This document shows positions 8,554 to 17,482 of a stretch of DNA of 64,000 nucleotides, piece after piece. Both the position numbers and the translations under genes were made by a program. The stretch covers positions 62,001 to 126,000 of the forward strand of contig SBGP01000106.1 of the NCBI GenBank assembly GCA_006226595.1, given 5' to 3'. Every line of letters starts with the position of its first letter. Within the stretch, counting starts at the first letter, position 1. The notes under the pieces are model-generated. The model was not told the origin of the DNA and searched no databases. It saw nothing but the letters and a program-made list of their open reading frames with translations. Source of the DNA: Deltaproteobacteria bacterium. Its GTDB lineage: Bacteria > Myxococcota_A > UBA796 > GCA-2862545.

Positions 8554-9420
8554 ATGGTCTGGTTCCTGCTCGCGTGTGCGGTGACTCCGGCGCCGGACGA
8601 CAGCGGCACCGCCGACAGTGACACCGAAGACACCGCTTGTCCCGAGGGCCAGCGCCTCTGCGAGGGCGGCTGCCTGCCGACCACCGAGTGTTGTGGCTGC
8701 GAGGGCGGAACCTGCGACAGCGGCGCGTGCCTGTGTGACCAGGGCCGGCTTCCCATCGCCTTGTCCCCTGCCCCCGAGCTCGCCCTGAGCGCCGAGAACT
8801 ACGCGCTCGGCGACCACGCGACCGGGCTCTCCGCGCGGAACATGCCGGGCACTGTGAACTCGCCGGCGACGGGTGACACGATCGACGAGGGCATCGCCTA
8901 CGACCCGGCGACGCGCACCCTCACCTATGCCTTCGGCTACGGCAGCGACCACGGCTTCGTCGATCTCGACGGCGCGTACACCATGGCCCACATCCACGGG
9001 CCCGTCGCGGTGCAGTACCCCGAGCCCAACGTCGGCGCGGGCAACACCATCGTCGGCATCAACGACGCCCACACCGCCGGAACCAGTGCCTACACGGGCA
9101 CCTTCCGCGGGAGCTACGTGCTCTCCGAGACCGAGGCCGGCGAGCTGCTCGCCAACCTCTACTACTTCAAGGTCCACTCGGACCTGCACACCGTCGGCGA
9201 GATCCGCGGACACCTCGTGCCCGTGCACAGCGGACTACGCTGCGCGGATGGCGCGGACTGCGGCGACATGACGTGCACGTGCGGGGTCGACGACGGCTGT
9301 CACCTCGACCTGCCGCACGTCGCCAGCGCCCGGTGCACGGACGAGGGCGCGTGCGCCCTCACCTGCGACGTGGGCTTCACCGACGCGAACGGCGACTACA
9401 CCGACGGCTGCGAGCAGTAG
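8554..9420 (+). CDS. CHRD-domain surface lipoprotein
   Basis: A 288-residue lipoprotein (lipobox LLAC). The ATG at 8554 has a GGGAGG ribosome-binding site, whereas longer in-frame starts would translate the repeat array. After a Ser/Thr/Asp-rich linker (DDSGTADSDTEDT) come a Cys-rich segment and a CHRD (chordin-type) domain with AHIHGP and the KVHSDLHTVGEIRGHL motif. A second Cys-rich tail ends in FTDANGDYTDGCEQ, a type of ending seen in many myxobacterial surface proteins. It is probably exposed on the outer membrane; the role is unknown. Confidence 0.85.
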   Translation: MVWFLLACAVTPAPDDSGTADSDTEDTACPEGQRLCEGGCLPTTECCGCEGGTCDSGACLCDQGRLPIALSPAPELALSAENYALGDHATGLSARNMPGTVNSPATGDTIDEGIAYDPATRTLTYAFGYGSDHGFVDLDGAYTMAHIHGPVAVQYPEPNVGAGNTIVGINDAHTAGTSAYTGTFRGSYVLSETEAGELLANLYYFKVHSDLHTVGEIRGHLVPVHSGLRCADGADCGDMTCTCGVDDGCHLDLPHVASARCTDEGACALTCDVGFTDANGDYTDGCEQ

Positions 9421-9435
9421 CCCGCGGCGTCGGGG

Positions 9436-11460
9436 CTAGCGCACGACCTCGCCGGGCGTCGCGACCACGCTCGCCAGGTCGACGACCTCCTTCTCGCCGG
9501 CGGCCATCAGCATCGCCTCGCTCATCACCCCACGGAGCTTCGCGGGCTTGAGGTTGCACACGACGACGACCCGCTTGCCCACGAGCTCCTCGGGGGCGTA
9601 CTTGCTCGCAATGCCCGCGACGACCTGGCGAGGCTTGTGCTCGCCGACGTCGACCTTGAGCACGAGCAGGCGGTCGGCCTTCGGGTGCGGCCCCGCCTCG
9701 AGGATCAGCCCCGCGCGCAGGTCGAGCTTGCCGAAGTCGTCGAAGGTGATCAGGTCCTTCGTCGCCTTCTCCTCGTCGTGACGGCGCGCGTACATCGCCT
9801 GCCAGGCGTCCTTGGTGGCGTCGGAGACGGACTCCACGCCCTGCTCCGCCAGCCACTCCTCGAAGGTCGGGTCCGGCGTGAGCATCGCCACGATCGCCTC
9901 GGGAAGCTGACGGAATCGCGGGAACAGGGGCTCGCCCAGGCTCACGGGCGCCCCCTCGACGAGCGCGTCCAGACCGGGGCCATCGTCGAGCCACGCGCCG
10001 AGCAGGCGCTTCGCATCGTCGTGGTCGAGGCCGAACTTGCCGAGCAGCTCGGCGCTCTTCGCGGGCATGAACGGCGCGAGCAGCACGCCGGTGTACACGC
10101 TGACCTCGAGGAGGGTGCGCATCACCGTCTGCAGGCGCGCCGTGTCGCCGCGCTTGTTGATCGCCCAGGGCTCCTGCGTGTCGATGTACTTGTTCGTCGC
10201 ATCGACCACGGAGATCACGGCCTCGAGCGCCTTGTTGTACTGCAGCGCCTCCATCTGCGCGTCGTACTCGACCACCGCTTCGCGAGCCCTGGCGACGATG
10301 GCCGCCTCGGCCTCGGTGCGCTCGCCCACGGGGGGAACGCTCTCACCGAGCCACTTCAGGGCCATGGACAGGCCGCGGTGGGTGAGGTTGCCGAAGTCGT
10401 TGGCGAGGTCGACGTTGTAGCGCTGCTGGAAGCCCTCGTAGGTGAAGCCACCGTCCGCGCCGAAGCTGATCTCGCGCAGGAAGAAGTACCGGGTCGCATC
10501 CACGCCGTAGTTGTCGACCAGCACGTCCACGTCGATGACGTTGCCCTTGGACTTGCTCATCTTGGCGCCGTCGGCGCTGACCCACCAGCCGTGCGCGTAC
10601 AGCGTCTGGACCAGGGGCTGACCAATGGCGAAGAGCATCGTCGACCAGTACACGCTGTGCGTGGTCAGGATGTCCTTGCCGATGAGGTGGTAGTTAGCGG
10701 GCCACCACTTGAGGTGGGCAGTGCAGCCCTCGCTGCCGTCGTAGCCGAGGCCCGACAGGTAGTTGAGCAGCGCGTCGAACCACACGTAGGTCACGAACTC
10801 GTCGTCGAAGGGCAGCTCGATGCCCCAGCTCATGCGGGACTTCGGGCGGCTGATGCACAGGTCGCCCAGCGTCTTGCGCAGGAAGCCGAGCACCTCGTTC
10901 TTGCGGCTCTCGGGCTGGATCAGCGTCGGGTTCGACTCGATCGCGTCGATGAGCTGCTGCTGGTAGCTGCCCATCTTGAAGAAGTAGTTGGTCTCTTCGA
11001 TCTCGCGCAGCTCGGACTTGTCGTACTTGCCCTCTTCGATGTCCTTCTCGGTGACGAAGATCTCGTCACTGACGTGGTACCAGCCCTTGTACGTGTCCTT
11101 GTAGATCAGGTCCTGGTCGAACAGGCGCTGGAGCACGGTGGTCACCGTGGCGATGTGATCGGCGTCCGTGGTGCGGATGAAGCGGTCGTAGGAGATGCCG
11201 AGCTTCTCCATCATCGCCTTCCAGTGCACCACCATGTCGTCGCAGTGAGCCTTGGGGTCCATGCCGCGCTCGGTCGCGCGCTCGAGCACCTTCTGGCCGT
11301 GCTCGTCGGTGCCCGTGAGGAAGAAGACCTCGTGGCCCTTCATGCGCCGGTAGCGGGCAATCGTGTCCGCGGCGATGGTCGTGTACGCATGTCCGATGTG
11401 CGGACGGCCGTTCACGTAGTAGATGGGCGTGGTGATGGTGAAGGTTCGCTCGTCGCGCAC
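9436..11460 (-). CDS. metG: methionyl-tRNA synthetase
   Basis: A 674-residue class I aminoacyl-tRNA synthetase charging tRNA-Met. The HIGH motif (residues 21-24, PHIGHAYTT) and the KMSKSKGN loop near residue 300 form the active site. The C-terminal ~110 residues are the OB-fold tRNA-binding domain (LDLRAGLILEAGPHPKADRL). Length and domain order match the Thermus/Bacillus-type enzyme with appended EMAPII-like domain. It starts at GTG 11460 behind an AGGGG sequence. It stands alone, convergent with the CHRD lipoprotein gene and divergent from the acidic-tailed protein gene. Confidence 0.97.
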   Translation of the reverse strand: MRDERTFTITTPIYYVNGRPHIGHAYTTIAADTIARYRRMKGHEVFFLTGTDEHGQKVLERATERGMDPKAHCDDMVVHWKAMMEKLGISYDRFIRTTDADHIATVTTVLQRLFDQDLIYKDTYKGWYHVSDEIFVTEKDIEEGKYDKSELREIEETNYFFKMGSYQQQLIDAIESNPTLIQPESRKNEVLGFLRKTLGDLCISRPKSRMSWGIELPFDDEFVTYVWFDALLNYLSGLGYDGSEGCTAHLKWWPANYHLIGKDILTTHSVYWSTMLFAIGQPLVQTLYAHGWWVSADGAKMSKSKGNVIDVDVLVDNYGVDATRYFFLREISFGADGGFTYEGFQQRYNVDLANDFGNLTHRGLSMALKWLGESVPPVGERTEAEAAIVARAREAVVEYDAQMEALQYNKALEAVISVVDATNKYIDTQEPWAINKRGDTARLQTVMRTLLEVSVYTGVLLAPFMPAKSAELLGKFGLDHDDAKRLLGAWLDDGPGLDALVEGAPVSLGEPLFPRFRQLPEAIVAMLTPDPTFEEWLAEQGVESVSDATKDAWQAMYARRHDEEKATKDLITFDDFGKLDLRAGLILEAGPHPKADRLLVLKVDVGEHKPRQVVAGIASKYAPEELVGKRVVVVCNLKPAKLRGVMSEAMLMAAGEKEVVDLASVVATPGEVVR

Positions 11461-11537
11461 GGAGTACCCCTGAGAGTGCTCCGACTATCCCTCGGCGACC
11501 CGACTGCAAACCTCACCGGCCTCTGGAGTACGCGTCC

Positions 11538-12680
11538 ATGATCTCCGCCGTTGGCTACAGCGAGAACGAGTTTTCCATCGATGACCCCGGCCGTCTGTGC
11601 CGGGGCCGCGAGCGGTGGATCGAGCCCTGGCCCGTCGAGGACCCGCCGGAGTCGATCTTCCGCGGTGTGATCAGCGGCGCGACCTTCGAGGACGACTCGG
11701 CCCGCGATGCGCTCCGTGGCGTGCAGCACTCGGGCATCTCGTTGCTCGACGTGGTGGCGGGTCTGCTCGGCTCGAAGAAGTTCGTCGCGTTCATGGAGGA
11801 CGGTCACCCGGCCGACATGCCCGAGGAGGCCGAGTTCATCGAGGCCTACACCGGCTACCGCTACGGCGGCACCCGCACCGAGGCGCTCGTGCGATGGACC
11901 GTCGACAGCAAGGGCCGTGAGTCGGTGGCCAAGCTGCTCGGCGAGGACATGAACGCCGACCGCGTGCGCGGCTTCGCGGTGCCCCGCAAGGGCGGCGACC
12001 CGGAGCGTCTGCGCGAGCTGCTGTTCCTGCTCACCGGCATGTCCACGCTCGACTCCCCTCCGGCCCGCTACCAGCCGGCTGCGATTCCCGAGGTCCTCGA
12101 GGAAGCCGAGCTGCTCGTGCTGCTCCATCGCGACAAGCACGGCCCGGCAGTCGGCGTGTACGCGCCGAATCACGTGGACCTCGCGAAGCTGCTCGAGCCC
12201 CTGGCCGGCGAGGTGAAGGCGCTGATGGTGCCCTTCGCGATCCCGCCGATGCTCGCACGCTGGGACCGCGCGCTCTCCGAGCTCCGCAACCGCTGGGACG
12301 AGACCGCCGATGGCGAGTTCCCCGTGCCTACGGCCCCCGAGGGCACGGCATGGGAGGGGCGAGGCCGTCGCCGTCGCCGTCGCAAGGACAAGCGCGAGGC
12401 CGAGGAGTCTGCGCAGCAGGACGAGGACGAGCTGCTCTCCGAGGAAGAGGACGATGACGGCGTCCTCGAGCTCGGTGAGGACTCGGACGAGGACGAGAAC
12501 GACGACCTCGCGGAAGAAGAAGACGACTTCGACGACGAGGACGACGACTTCGATGAGGACGACGAGGACGACGAGGACGACGAGGACGACGAGGACGACG
12601 ACGACGAGGACGACGAGGACGAGGACGACGAGTTCGACGACGACGAGTTCGATGACGGCGTGCTCGAGATTGGCGATTGA
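11538..12680 (+). CDS. unknown protein with basic patch and ~100-residue Asp/Glu tail
   Basis: A 380-residue protein I do not recognise. Residues 1-270 form a soluble domain of mixed alpha/beta character. Next comes a run of six Arg and a Lys-rich segment (near residue 275), then about 100 residues almost entirely Asp and Glu, ending DDGVLEIGD. The same EDDGVLELGE-type phrase occurs before and at the end of the tail. Acidic tails of this kind can mimic DNA or bind basic proteins or metals; that is inference. Its stop overlaps the TTG start of the following sulfatase-like gene. Confidence 0.8.
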   Translation: MISAVGYSENEFSIDDPGRLCRGRERWIEPWPVEDPPESIFRGVISGATFEDDSARDALRGVQHSGISLLDVVAGLLGSKKFVAFMEDGHPADMPEEAEFIEAYTGYRYGGTRTEALVRWTVDSKGRESVAKLLGEDMNADRVRGFAVPRKGGDPERLRELLFLLTGMSTLDSPPARYQPAAIPEVLEEAELLVLLHRDKHGPAVGVYAPNHVDLAKLLEPLAGEVKALMVPFAIPPMLARWDRALSELRNRWDETADGEFPVPTAPEGTAWEGRGRRRRRRKDKREAEESAQQDEDELLSEEEDDDGVLELGEDSDEDENDDLAEEEDDFDDEDDDFDEDDEDDEDDEDDEDDDDEDDEDEDDEFDDDEFDDGVLEIGD

Positions 12681-14077
12681 GTCTTCGGCGAGCCGGCTTC
12701 CTCCTCCCGCTCCTGTGTCTGGTGCGCACCCCCGCTGAGGCGTTCCAGGAGCCTCGGCGGCCGAACCTCATCCTCATCAGCCTCGACACCACGCGGGTCG
12801 ATGCGCTGTCCTGCTACGGACGGTCGTTTCCCGGCATCCTTCGCGAGCTCGGGCCGATCACACCCCACCTCGATGCGCTCGCCGCCCGCGGCACCCGCTT
12901 CGAGCAGGCCTACGCGCACGCGCCGACGACGCTGTCGTCGCACGCGAGCATGCTCACCGGTCTCGATCCGCACGGCCACGCGATCGTGCGCAACGGCTTT
13001 CCGCTTCCCGAGGGCATCCGAACCCTCCCCGAGCGACTGGCCGACGAAGGCTGGGACACCATCGGCATCGTCGCGGCGGCCGCCCTCGAGTCCGAGATGG
13101 GCCTGGACCGCGGCTTCGACACCTACGACGACGACATGAACAGCAAGTTCGGGCCCATGGTCCAGGACCGGGCCGAGCGCGTCGTCGACCGGACCTTCGC
13201 GGCGCTGGACGCGCGCGAGGGCGACGCACCGCTGTTCCTGTTCACGCACTTCTACGACGCCCACGCGCCCTACGCGGCTCCGGATGAGTCGTGGAAGGCG
13301 TTCATGGACCCCGCGTACACCGGGCTGATGACCGCGGTGGACTACCAGATCCGCCCGATCAAGATCGCGCTCCTCGACGGAAGTGCCGACCCCGCCGACC
13401 TCGATGCCGTGGCGAGCCGCTACCTCGCCGAGGTGGCCTATATCGACACCCAGATCGGGCGCCTGCTCGAGGGGCTCGAACAGCGTGGGTTGCTCGAGCA
13501 CAGCATCGTCGTCGTCACCGCCGACCACGGCGAGATGATGCACGAGTACCCGGCCTTGTCCTGGTCGCACGGCTACGACGTGTTCCCGCAGGTCACACAC
13601 GTGCCGCTGATCGTGACCGGCGAGGGCTGGCCGCTTCCCGAGGGCCGCGTCACCCAGCGTCAGGTGGGGCTGGCCGAGCTCGCGCCGACGCTGGAGAAGT
13701 TGGTGGGGCTCGAGGCGAGCCTCGGCACCCGCCGGGACTTCGCGGACATGCTCGCCCTCGGGCCCGTGCGCGACGACGAAGGCTGGCCCGAGCGTCCGGT
13801 CCACACGCTGTTCGCCGAGGCCACGCGCTCGCCCAAGGACCACGAGAAGTGGAACAACCTCGACCTCATGCGCTCAGTGAAGGCGGGCGGCTACGAGCTT
13901 CGCGCGTTCCCGATGCGATCGATGGAACCACGGCTGGTGGCCGGAGAGCGCGGTATCGAGCCCGTGCTCGTGGGGTTGCTCGAGAAGTGGGACGCAAAGG
14001 CGCCCGAACACCGCGAGGAGCAGATGGCCGAGGCCACTCGCGAGGCGCTCGAAGCGCTCGGCTACCTCGAAGAGTGA
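12677..14077 (+). CDS. exported alkaline-phosphatase-superfamily (sulfatase-like) hydrolase
   Basis: A 466-residue enzyme with an N-terminal signal peptide; TTG start overlapping the upstream stop (TTGA). The metal-binding start NLILISLDTTRVDAL and the late VVTADHGEMMHEY motif define a sulfatase/phosphodiesterase fold. At the nucleophile position, where sulfatases have C/S-x-P-x-R, the sequence is TTLSSHASMLTG, so Thr85 replaces the formylglycine Cys. This argues for a Thr-nucleophile phosphodiesterase or phosphotransferase rather than a classical sulfatase. Coupled translation with the acidic-tailed protein suggests a functional link. Confidence 0.85.
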   Translation: MSLRRAGFLLPLLCLVRTPAEAFQEPRRPNLILISLDTTRVDALSCYGRSFPGILRELGPITPHLDALAARGTRFEQAYAHAPTTLSSHASMLTGLDPHGHAIVRNGFPLPEGIRTLPERLADEGWDTIGIVAAAALESEMGLDRGFDTYDDDMNSKFGPMVQDRAERVVDRTFAALDAREGDAPLFLFTHFYDAHAPYAAPDESWKAFMDPAYTGLMTAVDYQIRPIKIALLDGSADPADLDAVASRYLAEVAYIDTQIGRLLEGLEQRGLLEHSIVVVTADHGEMMHEYPALSWSHGYDVFPQVTHVPLIVTGEGWPLPEGRVTQRQVGLAELAPTLEKLVGLEASLGTRRDFADMLALGPVRDDEGWPERPVHTLFAEATRSPKDHEKWNNLDLMRSVKAGGYELRAFPMRSMEPRLVAGERGIEPVLVGLLEKWDAKAPEHREEQMAEATREALEALGYLEE

Positions 14078-14149
14078 GGATCGGCGGGTGATTCCGCGGA
14101 TCGGGGATACGCTGAGGGCAGGCGCGTCGGCGCCGGCGGAGGAGCGGCC

Positions 14150-14434
14150 ATGAAGAACCTGCTGGGACGAGCGCTGGTGCAGGGCTTCGGCTGGGCACTG
14201 GGCCGCAAGGCCGCGGACCAGGCGGTTCGGGCGGCAGGCGATGCCCTCGACGAGGCGCTCTCCGAGGCCGAGGAGGCGGTGTCCGAGGGGCACGAGCGCG
14301 AGGCGGCGTATGAGGCTCGGGCCCGCGCCGAGTCCGAGGATCGCGCCGAGCGGGTGCGACGGCGACGCGAAGAGACGAAGGACCGCGAAGCACGGGCCCG
14401 CGAGGAGCTCGAACGGCTCAAGCGCGGGGGCTGA
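14150..14434 (+). CDS. small coiled-coil hypothetical protein
   Basis: A 94-residue protein preceded by a good GGAGGAG ribosome-binding site. The first 30 residues form an amphipathic, possibly membrane-associated helix (LLGRALVQGFGWALGRKAA). The remaining ~60 residues are a continuous highly charged helix rich in Glu, Arg and Ala with heptad-like spacing, so a coiled coil is likely. No homologous family is recognised. Confidence 0.65.
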   Translation: MKNLLGRALVQGFGWALGRKAADQAVRAAGDALDEALSEAEEAVSEGHEREAAYEARARAESEDRAERVRRRREETKDREARAREELERLKRGG

Positions 14435-14527
14435 CGCGGTCGTGCGCGTAGCTGCACCGCCACGATCCTGCGTCGGCGACGGCGCTGTCGGCGACGGTGG
14501 GATACCTGCGCGTTCCGAGGAGGACCG

Positions 14528-15010
14528 ATGATCGATCGTCTCAAGTGGAGCCTGAAGCGCCGCGCCCGTCGCTGGGCCGGTCGCGCCGAGCACCTGAAGA
14601 GCTTCCTCTCTGGCGAGGAGGTCGAGGACGTCGTCGAGCCGGAGCCGATCGACGTGCCGGCCCCCGAGGTCGACCTCTCCCCTCTCGCTCCGTCCCCGGA
14701 CGTCGACGAGACCCCCGCGTCCGCGCCGGAGCCCGCGGCTCCCGTGGCCGAGGAGCCGGCGGCCGAGGGCGCGATGACCATGTCGAGCGTGCAGGCCGTG
14801 CTCGACGACCTCATTCGCCCTGCCCTGCAGAGCGACGGCGGCGACTGCACGCTGCTCAAGGTCGAGGACGACAACGTCTACCTGCAGCTGATCGGCGCGT
14901 GCCACGGCTGCCCTTCGTCCACGATCACGCTGCGCATGGGCATCGAGACCGTGCTCAAGGAAGAGTTCCCTCAGATGAACGAGCTCATCCAGGTCGAGCA
15001 CAGCTTCTAG
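14528..15010 (+). CDS. NifU C-terminal-domain protein (Fe-S scaffold/carrier)
   Basis: A 160-residue protein. The first ~80 residues are a basic amphipathic helix and then a disordered Pro/Ala/Glu linker. Residues 83-160 are a NifU-like (Nfu) domain with the conserved CxxC in GACHGCPSS (Cys125, Cys128). Such domains bind a transferable [4Fe-4S] cluster at a dimer interface. The charged N-terminal extension is unusual and could tether the domain to membrane or partner. The acyltransferase gene starts 11 bp downstream, so the two are probably co-transcribed. Confidence 0.88.
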   Translation: MIDRLKWSLKRRARRWAGRAEHLKSFLSGEEVEDVVEPEPIDVPAPEVDLSPLAPSPDVDETPASAPEPAAPVAEEPAAEGAMTMSSVQAVLDDLIRPALQSDGGDCTLLKVEDDNVYLQLIGACHGCPSSTITLRMGIETVLKEEFPQMNELIQVEHSF

Positions 15011-15020
15011 GGAGTCTCTG

Positions 15021-15926
15021 GTGGACCTCAGCCTGCTCTCGGAGCTCCAGCCCGCGCAGCTTCGGATGATGCTGCCCCCGTTCCTGGGCCAGTACGTGGC
15101 CGAGCCCTCGTCTCGCGACGACGTGGTGGCGGCGATGACCCGCACCATCGACGGGCTCGACGACCAGGCCCTCGGAGCGATGCTGGCCCACATGGCCACC
15201 CTGGGCGAGGAGTACGCGCTCTACGACTCCGAGTCGGGCGCCCGCGCACTCACCCGAGCGTGGGCGGTGCAGATGCTCGGCACCCCCGAGGTCGAGGGAC
15301 TCGAGCACCTGGTCGAGGCCGTCGAGGCGGGACCGACCGTCGTGTTCTCGAACCACCTGTCCTACTTCGACGCGAGCGCGCTCGACCACGCCCTGGTCGT
15401 GTGCGGGCGCGAGGACCTCGCCGACCGGCTGATGGTGGCCGCGGGTCCGAAGGTCTACAGCGACCTCTTCCGCCGCTTCGCGGCCGCGTCCCTGGCGACC
15501 GTCAAGGTGCCGCAGAGCACGTCGCTGGGCCACACCGAGCAGATGAGCGGTCGCGAGCTCGCGCGCCGGGCCATCGCCTCGCTGAAGGCGGCCCGCTCTG
15601 GCTTCGAGGAGGGGCGCTTCCTGCTCATCTACCCCGAGGGAAGCCGCACCCGTACCGGGCGCATGCAGGCCTGGCTCAAGGCGGTGTACCGCTACGCCGA
15701 GCTCGTGCCATGCCGCGTCGTGCCCGCCACCCTCGAGGGACTCGACACGGTGATGCCGGTGGGCACGATGGCCATGCGGCCCGCGCCGACGAAGCTTCGC
15801 TTCGGGCCGAGCTTCGAGGTGGGCCCGAAGGAGGGTCGCCAGGCCCTCGAGCGCGCCCGCGAGGCGGTCGTCGACATGCTTCCCGAGGACATGCGGCCCG
15901 ACGACGACGAGCCGGCGTTCGTGTAG
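15021..15926 (+). CDS. PlsC-family 1-acyl-glycerol-3-phosphate acyltransferase-like protein
   Basis: A 301-residue acyltransferase (GTG start behind AGGGAG). The catalytic block SNHLSYFD (Asn111, His112, Asp117) and the acceptor-binding YPEGSRTRTGRM motif define the PlsC/LPLAT fold, which esterifies glycerophospholipid or related acceptors using acyl-CoA or acyl-ACP. The N-terminal ~100 residues are an extra helical region without transmembrane helices, so membrane association is probably peripheral. The exact acceptor is unknown. Confidence 0.85.
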   Translation: MDLSLLSELQPAQLRMMLPPFLGQYVAEPSSRDDVVAAMTRTIDGLDDQALGAMLAHMATLGEEYALYDSESGARALTRAWAVQMLGTPEVEGLEHLVEAVEAGPTVVFSNHLSYFDASALDHALVVCGREDLADRLMVAAGPKVYSDLFRRFAAASLATVKVPQSTSLGHTEQMSGRELARRAIASLKAARSGFEEGRFLLIYPEGSRTRTGRMQAWLKAVYRYAELVPCRVVPATLEGLDTVMPVGTMAMRPAPTKLRFGPSFEVGPKEGRQALERAREAVVDMLPEDMRPDDDEPAFV

Positions 15927-15938
15927 CCGACGACGGGT

Positions 15939-15949
15939 TTACGTCGTAA
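15939..15949. repeat. TTACRNYGTAA palindrome, copy 1
   Basis: TTACGTCGTAA in the acyltransferase-dapD gap, 13 bp after the stop codon. It is one of five copies of a gapped palindrome TTACRNYGTAA in the window and is paired with copy 2 at a start-to-start distance of 24 bp. Confidence 0.7.
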
Positions 15950-15962
15950 GTCGCGCTCTCCC

Positions 15963-15973
15963 TTACGTTGTAA
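15963..15973. repeat. TTACRNYGTAA palindrome, copy 2
   Basis: TTACGTTGTAA, 24 bp downstream of copy 1 and about 80 bp upstream of the dapD start. Tandem placement ahead of a biosynthetic gene is also compatible with a repressor or activator binding pair. Confidence 0.7.
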
Positions 15974-16053
15974 ATGAAGCCGGTTTTCGCCGTTCCCGGT
16001 CCGTGAGGTGGAGAGGCTCCTCCGGCGCGTTATGCGCGTGGACCGGAGGAAGC

Positions 16054-16860
16054 ATGGCCACGCTACGCGAGCGCATCGAGCAGTCCTGGAACAGCGGGGA
16101 GGTCGACAAGGCCGCCGTCGAGGAGGCCATCGGCAAGCTCGACCGCGGCGAGCTCCGCATCGCCGAGAAGAACCAGACCACCGGCGAGTGGGTGGTGCAC
16201 GCGTGGCTGAAGACCGCGGTGCTGCTCTACTTCCGCATCACCGAGATGCGCGAGGGCACCTACGGCGACTACGTCTACCACGACAAGATCCCGCTCAAGA
16301 CCGACCTCGCCGCCCAGGGCGTGCGTGTCGTGCCCCCCGGCACCGTGCGCTACGGCGCCCACCTCGAGCGCGGCTGCGTGGTCATGCCTGGCTACGTCAA
16401 CATCGGCGCCTACGTCGGCGCGGGCACCATGGTCGACACCTGGGCCACCGTCGGAAGCTGCGCGCAGATCGGCAAGAACGTGCACCTCTCCGGCGGCGTC
16501 GGCATCGGTGGCGTGCTCGAGCCGCCTGGAGCCCGTCCCGTGATCATCGAGGACGGTGCGTTCATCGGCTCTCGCTGCATCGTCGTCGAGGGCGTGATCG
16601 TCGAGGAGCGCGCCGTGCTCGGCGCCGGCGTGACCATCACCGCCTCGACCCCGATCATCGACGTCACCGGGCCCGAAGAGGTCGTATACAAGGGCCGCGT
16701 GCCCGCTGGCTCGGTGGTCGTGCCTGGCACGCGCCCGAAGACCTTCCCCGCGGGCACGTACCAGCTGCCGGCGGCGCTGATCATCGGCAAGCGCTCCGAG
16801 AAGACCGACGAGAAGACCTCGCTGAACGACGTCCTGCGTGAGTTCGCCCTCGCCGTCTGA
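16054..16860 (+). CDS. dapD: tetrahydrodipicolinate N-succinyltransferase
   Basis: A 268-residue enzyme of the succinylase branch of lysine/meso-diaminopimelate synthesis, transferring succinyl from succinyl-CoA. The ATG at 16054 follows GGAGGAAGC. The N-terminal helical domain precedes a left-handed parallel beta-helix of hexapeptide repeats (VVMPGYVNIGAYVGAGTMVD, IGGVLEPPGARPVIIED). Length and motifs match DapD. The rhomboid gene overlaps its 3' end by 23 bp. Two TTACRNYGTAA palindromes lie upstream. Confidence 0.95.
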   Translation: MATLRERIEQSWNSGEVDKAAVEEAIGKLDRGELRIAEKNQTTGEWVVHAWLKTAVLLYFRITEMREGTYGDYVYHDKIPLKTDLAAQGVRVVPPGTVRYGAHLERGCVVMPGYVNIGAYVGAGTMVDTWATVGSCAQIGKNVHLSGGVGIGGVLEPPGARPVIIEDGAFIGSRCIVVEGVIVEERAVLGAGVTITASTPIIDVTGPEEVVYKGRVPAGSVVVPGTRPKTFPAGTYQLPAALIIGKRSEKTDEKTSLNDVLREFALAV

Positions 16861-17482
16861 CCTCCGGGTCCGCTGGGACGCGCCGCTACGGGCCACCTGG
16901 CTCGTCGTCGGCGTGGTCGTGGTGGTGCACGTCGTGAGCGGACTGTGGTGGTACGCGGAGGGCAAGGGTGACCTCGTGCGCGCCCTGGTCTACGACCGCA
17001 CCCCCGGGTTTCGCGTCGCGGTGGGTGGTCAGCACGCCAAGCTCATCGAGCAGGGGCAGTACTGGCGTTGGTTCTCGAGCGTGTGGCTTCACACGGGCCT
17101 CGCGCACCTCGCCGTGAACGCGAGCGGACTGTGGGCGCTAGGACGCTTTCTGGAGCCGTGGATCGGCGCGGCACGCTGGCTCGCGATCTTCGTTGCCGGC
17201 GGGGTCGCCGGTTCGCTGGCGTCGAGCTTCGTCGGCGTCACCCAGTCCGACGGTGCGTCGGGCGGAGGCTTCGCGCTCATGGGTGCCTTGTGGGTCCTCG
17301 CATGGCGCGAGTGGGCGCGGCTCGACGACTACGACCGCAGACTGCTCGGGCCGGTGTGGTCCGCGGTGCTCGTCGGGAACCTGCTGCTCGGGCTGGTGCT
17401 CCCGTTCGTCGACGCCTCAGCCCACGCGGGCGGACTCGTCGTCGGTGTCGTCGCCGGGCTCCTCGTCCCCCACCCCGAGTAG
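16838..17482 (+). CDS. rhomboid-family intramembrane serine protease
   Basis: A 214-residue, six-transmembrane-helix protein. The catalytic Ser141 lies in GASGGG and His196 in SAHAGG; an upstream His/Asn pair (HLAVNAS, Asn94) fits the oxyanion site. Rhomboids cleave transmembrane substrates within the bilayer. The GTG start overlaps dapD by 23 bp, so the two are probably co-transcribed although unrelated in function. The 3' end overlaps the convergent rluD-like gene by 66 bp. Confidence 0.85.
   Translation: MSSPSPSDLRVRWDAPLRATWLVVGVVVVVHVVSGLWWYAEGKGDLVRALVYDRTPGFRVAVGGQHAKLIEQGQYWRWFSSVWLHTGLAHLAVNASGLWALGRFLEPWIGAARWLAIFVAGGVAGSLASSFVGVTQSDGASGGGFALMGALWVLAWREWARLDDYDRRLLGPVWSAVLVGNLLLGLVLPFVDASAHAGGLVVGVVAGLLVPHPE

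Noticed and set aside
9637-11541. 634-codon plus-strand frame
   Set aside because: Antisense to metG, which has HIGH and KMSKS motifs; no start context or domain.
12170-13843. 557-codon minus-strand frame with a long poly-Ser run
   Set aside because: The poly-Ser is the antisense reading of the Asp/Glu tail codons of the plus-strand gene at 11538; the rest is antisense to the sulfatase-like gene.
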